DNA of 39,359 nucleotides from Gammaproteobacteria bacterium. GTDB taxonomy: Bacteria; Pseudomonadota; Gammaproteobacteria; Steroidobacterales; GCA-2729495. A program made the position numbers and the translations under genes. The notes below the pieces were generated by a model that was not told the DNA's origin, made no database searches, and saw only the letters and a list, made by a program, of their open reading frames with translations. Shown piece after piece: positions 31,923 to 39,359 of this stretch. The DNA is taken from contig JABDLC010000046.1 of the NCBI GenBank assembly GCA_013001905.1, positions 1-39,359 of the forward strand, in the 5' to 3' direction. How positions within the stretch are numbered: the stretch's first letter is position 1; each line of letters opens with the position of its first letter.

Positions 31923-33824
31923 GTGAAAGAACAAAAAAGCGCCGTAGCAAAGAAAAGCGCAGCCGCAGCAAAAAGTGCCGGCGCAGCGAAAGGCGCAGCC
32001 GCAGCGAAAGGCGCGGCCAAGAGCGTTTCACCTGCCTCACCGAATTCGCAGCTCAAATTGCTCATTGCCCGCGGCAAGGAGCAGGGCTACCTGACTTACA
32101 CAGAAGTCAACGATCACCTGCCCAACGACATTGTCGACCCGGAGCAGATCGAAGACATCGTTAACATGATTAACGACATGGGCATCACCGTGTACGAGAA
32201 AGCGCCCGACGCTGACTCGCTGGTGCTGTCTGATAACGCGGTCACCGATGAAGATACGGCTGGCGAAGCAGAAGAAGCCATCGCGACTGTCGATGCCGAA
32301 TTCGGTCGCACCACTGACCCCGTCCGCATGTACATGCGTGAGATGGGCACAGTCGAACTGCTGACTCGTGAAGGCGAGATTCGTATCGCCAAGCGTATTG
32401 AAGAAGGCCTGAATCAGGTGAAAGCGGCCTTGTCGCTGTTTCCGCCGACCTTTGATTACCTGAGCGATGTCTACGATGTCGTGAAAGCCGGCGAAGGCCG
32501 CCTGACCGACATCCTGACCGGCTTCATGGATCCGACCGCGCCTGACGTGATTCAGCAGCCGAACGCCAAGACTCAGGAAGAAAAAGACAAAGAGAAAGCT
32601 GAAGACACGGGCCCTGACCCGGTCGAAGCAGACAAACGCCTGAAGTCGATCTTCCGTCGTCATAAACGACAAAACACAATCGCAGAGAAAGACGGTCGCG
32701 GCCACAAGTCGTATAAGAATTCGCAGGTCAAGCTCACTGCAGACCTGGCAGAAATTCTGCTTGCGCCGAAGCTGTTCGACGCGCTGGGCAATCAGCTGCG
32801 CAGCACTATTCAGAGTATTCGCGATCTCGAGAAGCAGATCATGATCATCTGCGTGCGCGAAGCCCGCATGGCTCGCAAAGATTTCATTGCGAGCTTCCCG
32901 AAGAATGAAACCAATCTGAACTGGGTCGACAAGCATATCCGCGCCAAGCGCAAGTACTCGTCGATTCTGGCCAAGATGAAACCGGAAATCCTGCGCGCGC
33001 AGCGCAAGCTGGTGCAACTGGAAGAGATCACCGGCCTTACGATTGCAGAAATCAAAGACGTTAACCGCAAGATGTCGATTGGTGAAGCGAAAGCACGACG
33101 CGCTAAGAAAGAGATGGTCGAAGCCAACCTGCGCCTCGTGATCTCCATTGCGAAGAAGTACACCAACCGTGGCCTGCAGTTCCTCGATCTGATTCAGGAA
33201 GGCAATATCGGCCTGATGAAGGCCGTCGACAAGTTTGAATATCGCCGCGGCTACAAGTTCTCGACCTATGCGACCTGGTGGATCCGTCAGGCCATTACCC
33301 GATCAATTGCTGATCAGGCCCGCACCATCCGTATTCCGGTGCACATGATCGAAACGATTAATAAGCTCAACCGTATTTCGCGCCAGATGCTGCAGGAAAT
33401 GGGCCGCGAACCGCTGCCGGAAGAACTGGCAGAGCGCATGGAGATGTCGGAAGACAAAGTGCGCAAGGTGCTGAAGATCGCCAAAGAACCGATCTCGATG
33501 GAAACACCTATCGGCGACGATGAAGACTCACATCTGGGTGACTTTATTGAAGACACCACGGTGCACTCACCGATCGACTCGGCGACGACATCCAGCCTCA
33601 AAGAAACCACCGGGCATGTACTTGCGGGGCTGACGCCGCGCGAAGCCAAAGTACTGCGCATGCGCTTCGGTATCGAGATGAATACCGATCACACGCTGGA
33701 AGAAGTTGGCAAACAGTTCGACGTCACGCGTGAACGCATCCGGCAGATCGAGGCGAAGGCGCTGCGTAAGCTGCGCCACCCGAGCCGCTCGGATCAGCTC
33801 AGGAGCTTCCTGGGCGAGGATTAG
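31923..33824 (+). CDS. rpoD: RNA polymerase sigma factor RpoD (sigma-70)
   Basis: 633 aa from a GTG at 31923 with GAGG 9 nt upstream; the open frame extends further back through dnaG and the intergenic gap, but that part is not sigma-like. Region 1.1 starts near residue 41 ([27 protein letters not shown]). Region 1.2 has [22 protein letters not shown], then a large non-conserved insert. Regions 2.1-2.4 include [62 protein letters not shown]. Region 4.2 has [23 protein letters not shown]. Residues 1-40 form an unusual Ala/Lys-rich tail. Its stop overlaps that of the convergent aldehyde dehydrogenase. Confidence 0.97.
   Translation: MKEQKSAVAKKSAAAAKSAGAAKGAAAAKGAAKSVSPASPNSQLKLLIARGKEQGYLTYTEVNDHLPNDIVDPEQIEDIVNMINDMGITVYEKAPDADSLVLSDNAVTDEDTAGEAEEAIATVDAEFGRTTDPVRMYMREMGTVELLTREGEIRIAKRIEEGLNQVKAALSLFPPTFDYLSDVYDVVKAGEGRLTDILTGFMDPTAPDVIQQPNAKTQEEKDKEKAEDTGPDPVEADKRLKSIFRRHKRQNTIAEKDGRGHKSYKNSQVKLTADLAEILLAPKLFDALGNQLRSTIQSIRDLEKQIMIICVREARMARKDFIASFPKNETNLNWVDKHIRAKRKYSSILAKMKPEILRAQRKLVQLEEITGLTIAEIKDVNRKMSIGEAKARRAKKEMVEANLRLVISIAKKYTNRGLQFLDLIQEGNIGLMKAVDKFEYRRGYKFSTYATWWIRQAITRSIADQARTIRIPVHMIETINKLNRISRQMLQEMGREPLPEELAERMEMSEDKVRKVLKIAKEPISMETPIGDDEDSHLGDFIEDTTVHSPIDSATTSSLKETTGHVLAGLTPREAKVLRMRFGIEMNTDHTLEEVGKQFDVTRERIRQIEAKALRKLRHPSRSDQLRSFLGED
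31983..32014 (+). repeat. Short direct repeats encoding AAKGAA in the RpoD N-terminus
   Basis: GCAGCGAAAGGCGC occurs at 31983-31996 and 32001-32014, an 18-bp period. A related AAAAGCGCAGCCGCAGC stretch lies just upstream. Together they encode the Ala/Lys/Gly-rich tail and look like replication-slippage products. Confidence 0.6.
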
Positions 33825-35257
33825 AGCGCCGGTGACTTGATCACCAGCATCTTCTCGATCGACATGTCGGCAATGGTGTGTGGAATACCGCCCACACCGA
33901 GCCCCGACTCGCGCAACCCCGCGAACGGCATGCCGTCCACACGGAACGCCGTGTGGTCGTTAACCATCACCGCTGACGCGTCGAGCTTCTTATAGACGTC
34001 CATCGCGATGTCGAGACTGCCGGTAAACACGGCCGCCTGGAATGACACCGGCAGAGAGTTAGCCTGAGCAATTGCGTCATCCATATCGTCGTAGCTGTAG
34101 ACGCACACCACCGGGCCGAAAATTTCGTCCGTGCTGACTTTCGCATCGGCCGGCGGATTCAGAAACACAGTCGGTTCATAACAGCTGTCGCTGATTTTTT
34201 TGCCGCCGCACAACAACGTGGCACCGGCATCAACCGCTTCACTCACCCATTCATGCACACGATCGGTTTCCGCGTGCCGAATCAGCGGGCCCAGATCAGT
34301 TTTCTCGTCAAGCGGGTCGCCGACTGTCAGCTGCTGCGCCTCAGCCGCCAGTGACTGCGCGAACGACTTAGCAATGCTGCTGTGCGCGAACACCCGCTGC
34401 ACCGACACGCAGACCTGACCCGAGTGATAAAAGCCGCCCTTGGTAACCGCAGGCAACGCCAGATCCAGATCGGCATCTTCGGCGAGGACCAGCGGTGCAA
34501 CACCGCCGTGCTCGAGCGCACATCGTGTGCCCGGCGCGAGTTTGGAGCGCAGCATCCAGCCGACCCGGGCGCTGCCGATAAAACTGAAAAAGCCGACCCG
34601 TTCGTCAGTCACCAGCGCTTCGGCAGCCGTGTGATCATCAGCAATGAGCACCTGACACCACTCCGCCGGCAAACCCGCTTCATGCAGAATCTTCGCGAAG
34701 GCAATGCAGGACAGCGGCGTATCTTCGGCGGGTTTCACGATCACCGGGCACCCGGCAGCAACAGCAGCGCCGACCTGATGCACAATCAGGTTGAGCGGAT
34801 GATTGAATGCACTGACCGCTACGACAACGCCGATGGGTTCACGCAACGTGAACGCCGCACGGTTGGCGGATGACGCCGTGGTGCCCATCGGCACCACTTC
34901 ACCCTGCTCCGACCGGATGACCTCAATACAAATGCGTACTCCGTCGATGGCCCGATCGACTTCAACGGCACTGTCCCGCCAGGGCTTGCCGCCTTCAGCC
35001 GCAGCCTGACGCACCAGTTCATCCTTGCGCCCCTCCATGATGTTGGCGGCGCGATCAAGTATCGCAACGCGCTCGTGGATCGGAATCCAGGCGCTGCGAT
35101 CGCGGTACAGACCGTACGCCGTGCTTAAGGCATGGTTGGAATGCGCAGCACTGCCGGTCTCGAGTGTCGCCAGTTCGGCGCCGTCGAAGGGCGCTGTAAT
35201 GGTTGTGGTGCCGGCTGCGGCAGGCGCGCCGGGGATGAGTAAAGCCTGTGTATCCAA
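33821..35257 (-). CDS. NAD(P)-dependent aldehyde dehydrogenase family protein
   Basis: About 478 aa. It oxidises an aldehyde to the acid. With the start used here the catalytic residues are Asn152 (AFNHPLN), Glu249 (LEHGGVAP) and Cys283 ([11 protein letters not shown]). The cofactor fold shows [10 protein letters not shown] and [11 protein letters not shown]. The C-terminus is [13 protein letters not shown]. The [10 protein letters not shown] form resembles the lactaldehyde/phosphonoacetaldehyde branch, but the substrate cannot be assigned. There is no N-terminal ATG. TTG at 35257 has AGGA 7 nt upstream; TTG at 35284, directly after the alsS-like stop, is the alternative. Its stop overlaps rpoD convergently. 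Confidence 0.88.
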   Translation of the reverse strand: MDTQALLIPGAPAAAGTTTITAPFDGAELATLETGSAAHSNHALSTAYGLYRDRSAWIPIHERVAILDRAANIMEGRKDELVRQAAAEGGKPWRDSAVEVDRAIDGVRICIEVIRSEQGEVVPMGTTASSANRAAFTLREPIGVVVAVSAFNHPLNLIVHQVGAAVAAGCPVIVKPAEDTPLSCIAFAKILHEAGLPAEWCQVLIADDHTAAEALVTDERVGFFSFIGSARVGWMLRSKLAPGTRCALEHGGVAPLVLAEDADLDLALPAVTKGGFYHSGQVCVSVQRVFAHSSIAKSFAQSLAAEAQQLTVGDPLDEKTDLGPLIRHAETDRVHEWVSEAVDAGATLLCGGKKISDSCYEPTVFLNPPADAKVSTDEIFGPVVCVYSYDDMDDAIAQANSLPVSFQAAVFTGSLDIAMDVYKKLDASAVMVNDHTAFRVDGMPFAGLRESGLGVGGIPHTIADMSIEKMLVIKSPAL

Positions 35258-35284
35258 AACGTATTCCTGTTGTGTCTGATGCAA

Positions 35285-36943
35285 TCAGGCGTGGTCGCCC
35301 GGGTTCATCAGTTCCCCGAGCCGCTGGGTCAGAAGCATATTCTCGCGGTAATCAATCGGCAGCGTCACCAGACTCGGGCCTTTCTCATCGAGCGCGGCCC
35401 GCAGTGTGTCCTGAAGATCAACTGCATTGTTAACGCGATGACCGTGCCAGCCGAACGACTCAGCGAGTTTGAGCCAGTCGGGATTACCGAAGGACAGATC
35501 CGTGTGACGATCGAACTCATTTTCCTGCTTCCAGGAAATCAGGCCATAGCCACCGTCTTCCCATACCAGCATCACGATGTCTGACTGCAGGCGCGCTGCA
35601 GTCTCCATCTCCTGCACGTTCATGAGGAAGCCGCCGTCACCGGCGATACCCAGCACCTTGCGATCCGGAAATACCAGATTCGCGGCAATTGCGCCCGGCA
35701 ATGAGAAGCCCATCGAACAAAAGCCATTCGGTATGAGACAGGTGTTCGGTTCATGGCAGTGAAAATGTCGCGCGATCCACATCTTGTGAGCACCGACATC
35801 TGACAACAGTATGTCGTGACGGCCCAGCACCTGACGGCAATCCCACAATACTTTCTGCGGCCGGATGAGACCTACGGTCTCGTCATTTGCATGTCTGGCG
35901 AGTTCTTCTGTCATCGCGGCACGCATATCGCTCTGGTTTTTCAGGTCAAAGCTAAGGGGCTCTGTATCGAGCCGCTCATTGAGTGCCCACAACGTGTGTG
36001 CGAGGTCGCCGACCAGCTCGACCTCCGGGTGGTAATCCGCGTCAATCTCCGCCGGCAGAAAATCGGCATGGATGATGCGTTTATCGCCGTTCGGGTTCCA
36101 CAGGTGCGGGTGGTACTCGACCATGTCAAAACCAAGCGTGATCACGAGGTCTGCATCGTCGATGACTTTCGTCGGCAGGTCTTTGGAACCGAGGCCGATG
36201 GTGTACAGGCAATATTCCGAGTCGACGTCTACGCAGCCCTTCGCCATAAAGGTGCTGAGCACACCGATACCGGTCTTCTCGCAGAAAGTGCGCAGCTGTT
36301 TGCTGGCACGACGGCGGATGCAACCGTTACCGGCCAGAATGACCGGGCGTTTAGCTGTTTTCAGCAGCTCAAAGGCGCGGTTGGTAATTTTGTCGTCAAC
36401 AACAGAACGGCGGTAACGCCGCGGATCCAGCGGCAGTTCGCTAGTTTCCTCTTTGGCCACGTCCTCGGGCAGCTCAATCAACACGGCGCCGGGCTTCTCG
36501 CCACGCGCCAGCCTTACAGCCTTGCGGACAATTTCCGGAATCGTGTCCGGATTGACGATCATCGTGGCCCACTTCGTGACCGGCTCAAACATGCCGACCA
36601 CATCCATGATCTGATGCGATTCCTTATGCAGCCGCTCCGTCGCGCCCTGGCCGGTCAACACGAGCATCGGCGCACGATCCATGTTGGAATCCGCGACACC
36701 CGTAATCAGGTTGGTGGCGCCCGGGCCCAGTGTGCCAAGACAACCCGCCGGCTGACCGGTCAGCCGGCCGTAGATCTCCGCCATGAATGCCGCGCCCTGC
36801 TCATGGCGCGTGAGCACGAACTTAATGCTGTCGGATTTCTCCAGCGACATCATGAAGTCGGCATTTTCTTCGCCGGGCACTCCAAAGATGTATTCAATAC
36901 CCTCTTTTTCGAGGCATTGTACGAGCAGATCGGACGCTTTCAT
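35285..36943 (-). CDS. Acetolactate synthase-like ThDP-dependent enzyme (AlsS type, FAD-independent)
   Basis: About 552 aa. The N-terminal ThDP domain carries the cofactor-activating Glu48 (RHEQGAAFMAE). The central domain has TLGFDMVEYHPHLWNP, resembling the GYDPIEYEPRNWN of catabolic AlsS. The FAD-binding RFDDR of biosynthetic IlvB/IlvI is not seen, and no small regulatory subunit is adjacent. The C-terminal ThDP motif is GDGGFLMN (Asp436). In place of the usual N-D-N/A metal-ligand segment it has E-D-G (462-464, in VWEDGGYGL). The start is ATG 36943 with AGGAG 5 nt upstream. It may condense pyruvate to acetolactate or act on another 2-oxoacid; the neighbours suggest the latter is possible. 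Confidence 0.82.
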   Translation of the reverse strand: MKASDLLVQCLEKEGIEYIFGVPGEENADFMMSLEKSDSIKFVLTRHEQGAAFMAEIYGRLTGQPAGCLGTLGPGATNLITGVADSNMDRAPMLVLTGQGATERLHKESHQIMDVVGMFEPVTKWATMIVNPDTIPEIVRKAVRLARGEKPGAVLIELPEDVAKEETSELPLDPRRYRRSVVDDKITNRAFELLKTAKRPVILAGNGCIRRRASKQLRTFCEKTGIGVLSTFMAKGCVDVDSEYCLYTIGLGSKDLPTKVIDDADLVITLGFDMVEYHPHLWNPNGDKRIIHADFLPAEIDADYHPEVELVGDLAHTLWALNERLDTEPLSFDLKNQSDMRAAMTEELARHANDETVGLIRPQKVLWDCRQVLGRHDILLSDVGAHKMWIARHFHCHEPNTCLIPNGFCSMGFSLPGAIAANLVFPDRKVLGIAGDGGFLMNVQEMETAARLQSDIVMLVWEDGGYGLISWKQENEFDRHTDLSFGNPDWLKLAESFGWHGHRVNNAVDLQDTLRAALDEKGPSLVTLPIDYRENMLLTQRLGELMNPGDHA

Positions 36944-37000
36944 GGGCACTCCTGTGCGACTGAGGCGGTACTTATCAATTCGTTAATGTGTGAAATCGGA

Positions 37001-38515
37001 TTAGGCAACTTCGCGCGGGCGCGGACGGATATTCGGAAAAACCTCGTCCATCGGTTTTGACAACCCGTTGTTCTGCACGATGCGGCAATGCTTGCGGCCC
37101 AGTTGCCGCGCCTCCTTTACACCACAGGAATGCGCAATGATGCCGACTTCTTTTTCCATGGTTTGCTGATAGCGCCGCACACGCTCCGCCTTGTCCGCCG
37201 GGACAAGGCCGCGCTGCAGTTTCTTATTATGGGTTGTGATGCCCGTCGGGCAGGTGTTTTTATTGCACTGAAGCGCCTGAATACAGCCCAGTGCGAACAT
37301 GAAACCACGCGCCGAAACAACGAAATCGGCGCCGGCGCACAGGCACGCAGCGGTGAGATCCGGTGTAATCGCTTTGCCACTGGCGATGACTTTCACCCGG
37401 TCACGCAGATCGTAGTGATTCAGCAAATCGACAAGCAACGGGAGGCTTTCCCGGAGCGGCAGACCAACGTTATCGATGAGCGGTTGCGGGGCCGCGCCGG
37501 TGCCGCCGTCGCCCGAGTCAACGGTAATAAAGTCAGGCGCGCTGGATACACCGCGACGAGCCACTTCATCGAACAACTCATGCAGCCAGCCGTAAGCGCC
37601 GATGACTGCTTTAAAACCGACGGGCTTACCGGTCACGCGGCGCACCCGGTCGATCATGTCCAGCAGGTCTGAACCGTTTTTGATTTCGGGGTGCCCGTTG
37701 GGGCTGATGGAGTCGTGCCCTTCAGGGATACCGCGAATCTGTGCGATCTCCGCCGTCACCTTGGTACCGGGCAGGATGCCGCCTTTACCCGGCTTCGCAC
37801 CCTGACTCATTTTAATCTCAAACATCCGCACTTGCTCGTGCGCGGCCAATTCGCGGAGTTTATCGTCGCTGAGCGCACCGTTCTCATCACGCACACCGTA
37901 TTTAGCGGTACCGATCTGAAACACTATGTCAGCGCCGCCTTCGAGATGGTACGGCGACAAACCACCCTCGCCCGTGTTCATCCAGCAGCCGGCCATCTTC
38001 GCACCGCGAGACAGCGCCAGCACTGCCGGCTTTGACAGGGCACCGAAGCTCATTCCGGAGATGTGGAAAATCTTGTTGGTTGAGTAAGGGTGCTCGCAGT
38101 CAGTGCCGATCGTCAGTGTTGATACGGGCACGATGTCCTGATCCAGCGTCGGGTACGGACAGTTCACGAAAATCACAGTACCGGTGGGTCGCAGATCACG
38201 GGTGGAGCCAAACGCGACCGTGGTATCGACACCTTTGGCCGCCCGGTAGGCCCACGAACGCTCAGCCCGATTGAACGGCATTTCCTCGCGATCCAGCGCG
38301 AAAAAATACTGCCGGAAGAATTCGCCCAAGTGCTCAAACACATAACGGAAACGACCAACTACGGGGTAATTGCGGCGAATCGCATGCGTAGTCTGATTAA
38401 CGTCGATGATGTAGAGGACAACGGCCCACAGCACACCGGTACCGACCAGAAAGACGAAGAAATAGGCCAGCCATTTGACGACATCGGTCAGCCAGCTCAT
38501 GTTAGCCATGTCCAT
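37001..38515 (-). CDS. Membrane-anchored FMN-binding glutamate synthase-like protein
   Basis: 504 aa. One N-terminal transmembrane helix (about 14-38: VKWLAYFFVFLVGTGVLWAVVLYII) precedes a GltB-type FMN/TIM-barrel domain. Landmarks are HISGMSFGALSKPAVLALSRGAK, MNTGEGGLSPYH, KMSQGAKPGKGGILPG, FITVDSGDGGTGAAP and VIASGKAITPDL. The 3Fe-4S pattern C-x5-C-x4-CP is present at C411, C417 and C422. The N-terminal glutaminase domain of true glutamate synthase and its catalytic Cys are absent. So it is either ammonia-dependent or a different oxidoreductase. ATG with GAGGAG 9 nt upstream. It leads a probable operon with the ThDP enzyme (57 nt gap). Confidence 0.85.
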   Translation of the reverse strand: MDMANMSWLTDVVKWLAYFFVFLVGTGVLWAVVLYIIDVNQTTHAIRRNYPVVGRFRYVFEHLGEFFRQYFFALDREEMPFNRAERSWAYRAAKGVDTTVAFGSTRDLRPTGTVIFVNCPYPTLDQDIVPVSTLTIGTDCEHPYSTNKIFHISGMSFGALSKPAVLALSRGAKMAGCWMNTGEGGLSPYHLEGGADIVFQIGTAKYGVRDENGALSDDKLRELAAHEQVRMFEIKMSQGAKPGKGGILPGTKVTAEIAQIRGIPEGHDSISPNGHPEIKNGSDLLDMIDRVRRVTGKPVGFKAVIGAYGWLHELFDEVARRGVSSAPDFITVDSGDGGTGAAPQPLIDNVGLPLRESLPLLVDLLNHYDLRDRVKVIASGKAITPDLTAACLCAGADFVVSARGFMFALGCIQALQCNKNTCPTGITTHNKKLQRGLVPADKAERVRRYQQTMEKEVGIIAHSCGVKEARQLGRKHCRIVQNNGLSKPMDEVFPNIRPRPREVA

Positions 38516-38625
38516 GTAGCAGCTCCTCGCAGCAGCTTGTCACACGCATTCTGCGGGGCAAATTTACATAAGACAAGCGCCCTGTCGATGCTCACATCCG
38601 CGCCAGCATTGCCGGAGACGCCATT

Positions 38626-39359
38626 TTATCGATCTGAAATTTCCTGGTTCTCGCGCGCCCGTCGGCGACGCTTGCGCCACTGCCGCAGACTGACAACCCG
38701 CCACAGCTTCTGCAGCCGGCGGAATGCCCGTTCCAGCAAGGTCGGGCGGTACCACTGCTCATCGTCCGGCGAAATCTTCGCGTAGTCGTTGTGGTACTTC
38801 GTTTTTATCCAGGCGTGGTAATCAAAGCGGCGCACCAGGCGAAACATCAGGCGATCCCAGAGTGACCCGTCACGCATCACCGCTGCACCAAAATCAATAA
38901 TGACCGGACACTCATCTGCGGTCACCAGAATATTGTCTTTGCGCTTGAGGTCGCCGTGACTGACTCCCGCCGCATGTATGTCATGAATCACCTGCAACAA
39001 ACGTGCAAAAAATGCCTCGCGATCGCGCAGCTCAAAACGCTTGGTTTTTAGAGGCTCGCCGTCAATGTACTCGAGCACCAACCACTGCTCATCGATAAAA
39101 CCCGGCGAGTGCGGCACACCATTTACGTTTGCCATTAGTTGATAAGCACGGGCTTCCCGGCGCAGCATGCGACGGTGGAACCGGCCTGCAAACCAACCAT
39201 CCGCTGCGCGTTTGACGACCAGCCGCACAGGGTGACCTTCAGATTCGCCTTCATAGAGGTAGGTCGCACCCTGATAACCGGAACTGAGTCGGGCGGCCTC
39301 GCGCCGCACATCGTCGGCCAGCCAGTCTCGCAGGGCACTGACGAGTTGCGGATCCAAGG
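38626..39359 (-). CDS. RIO/aminoglycoside-phosphotransferase-like protein kinase (5' end at window edge)
   Basis: At least 243 residues. The kinase-like fold shows the ATP Lys49 (RLVVKR), a hinge LVLEYIDGEPL (about 93-103), the catalytic loop HGDLKRKDNIL (Asp136, Asn142) and the metal-binding IDFGAAV (Asp155). A very basic C-terminal tail follows (RQWRKRRRRARE). The general form resembles lipopolysaccharide-core or RIO-type small kinases. A TTG at 39357 could be the start, but the frame stays open to the last base, so the gene may be truncated. It lies 110 nt upstream of the glutamate-synthase-like gene and may or may not belong to that operon. Confidence 0.78.
   Translation of the reverse strand, partial: LDPQLVSALRDWLADDVRREAARLSSGYQGATYLYEGESEGHPVRLVVKRAADGWFAGRFHRRMLRREARAYQLMANVNGVPHSPGFIDEQWLVLEYIDGEPLKTKRFELRDREAFFARLLQVIHDIHAAGVSHGDLKRKDNILVTADECPVIIDFGAAVMRDGSLWDRLMFRLVRRFDYHAWIKTKYHNDYAKISPDDEQWYRPTLLERAFRRLQKLWRVVSLRQWRKRRRRARENQEISDR

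Noticed and set aside
32037-33017. 326-codon open frame opposite rpoD
   Set aside because: Fully antisense to conserved sigma-factor sequence, with no ribosome site or motif.
35816-37060. 414-codon open frame opposite the AlsS-like gene
   Set aside because: Antisense to a conserved enzyme, with composition typical of reverse-complement coding (many His, Arg and Gln) and no motif.
1-39359. CRISPR arrays, tRNA/rRNA genes, insertion sequences or prophage
   Set aside because: No regular spacer-repeat pattern, tRNA T-arm/acceptor pair, transposase or phage structural gene was recognised anywhere in the window.

Overview
This window is a chromosomal segment of a motile gammaproteobacterium with GC-rich DNA. 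The evidence is the split B12-dependent ribonucleotide reductase of Pseudomonas type, an HD-domain Cca, a rpsU-yqeY-dnaG-rpoD macromolecular synthesis block next to tsaD-folB, and a polar-type flagellar cluster with paired sigma-54 and sigma-28 promoters. I cannot name a genus. I saw no insertion sequence, prophage, CRISPR array, tRNA or rRNA.

Region 1 (1-16340) is flagellar. On the minus strand, read from high to low coordinates, lies flgBCDEFGHIJ-flgKL-fliC-flaG-fliDS. Together these encode the proximal rod, hook scaffold, hook, distal rod, L- and P-rings, rod-cap muramidase, hook-filament junction, flagellin, FlaG, filament cap and flagellin chaperone. flgA, flgM and flgN diverge on the plus strand. 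Promoter motifs readable by eye give a two-tier cascade. Sigma-54 (-24/-12) sites precede flgB, flgA and fliD. Sigma-28 sites precede flgK, fliC and flgM. FlgM is the sigma-28 antagonist, so the classical checkpoint is encoded here. A truncated gene may start at the left edge after fliS.

Region 2 (16375-19041) holds three plus-strand accessory genes: a family-3 membrane acyltransferase, a membrane-anchored glycerophosphodiester phosphodiesterase and a 2-oxoglutarate/Fe(II) dioxygenase.

Region 3 (19051-22524) is the nrdJa-nrdJb class II ribonucleotide reductase operon on the minus strand. It has a 576-bp regulatory region with two NrdR-type boxes unusually far apart, two tandem DnaA boxes and two palindromes.

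Region 4 (22525-28053) holds housekeeping genes: a periplasmic DegP/Q-type protease, Cca, a DUF456 membrane protein, a MidA-like methyltransferase, a PTR1-like pteridine reductase and FolB.

Region 5 (28062-33824) holds tsaD and, divergently, rpsU-yqeY-dnaG-rpoD. rpsU starts with TTG and has a strong sigma-70 promoter followed at once by a terminator-like hairpin. RpoD carries an extra Ala/Lys-rich N-terminal tail.

Region 6 (33821-39359) is a minus-strand cluster: a RIO/APH-like kinase (possibly cut by the right edge), a membrane-anchored FMN glutamate-synthase-like protein without a glutaminase domain, an AlsS-like ThDP enzyme and an aldehyde dehydrogenase. This cluster is the best candidate for an uncharacterised pathway in the window.
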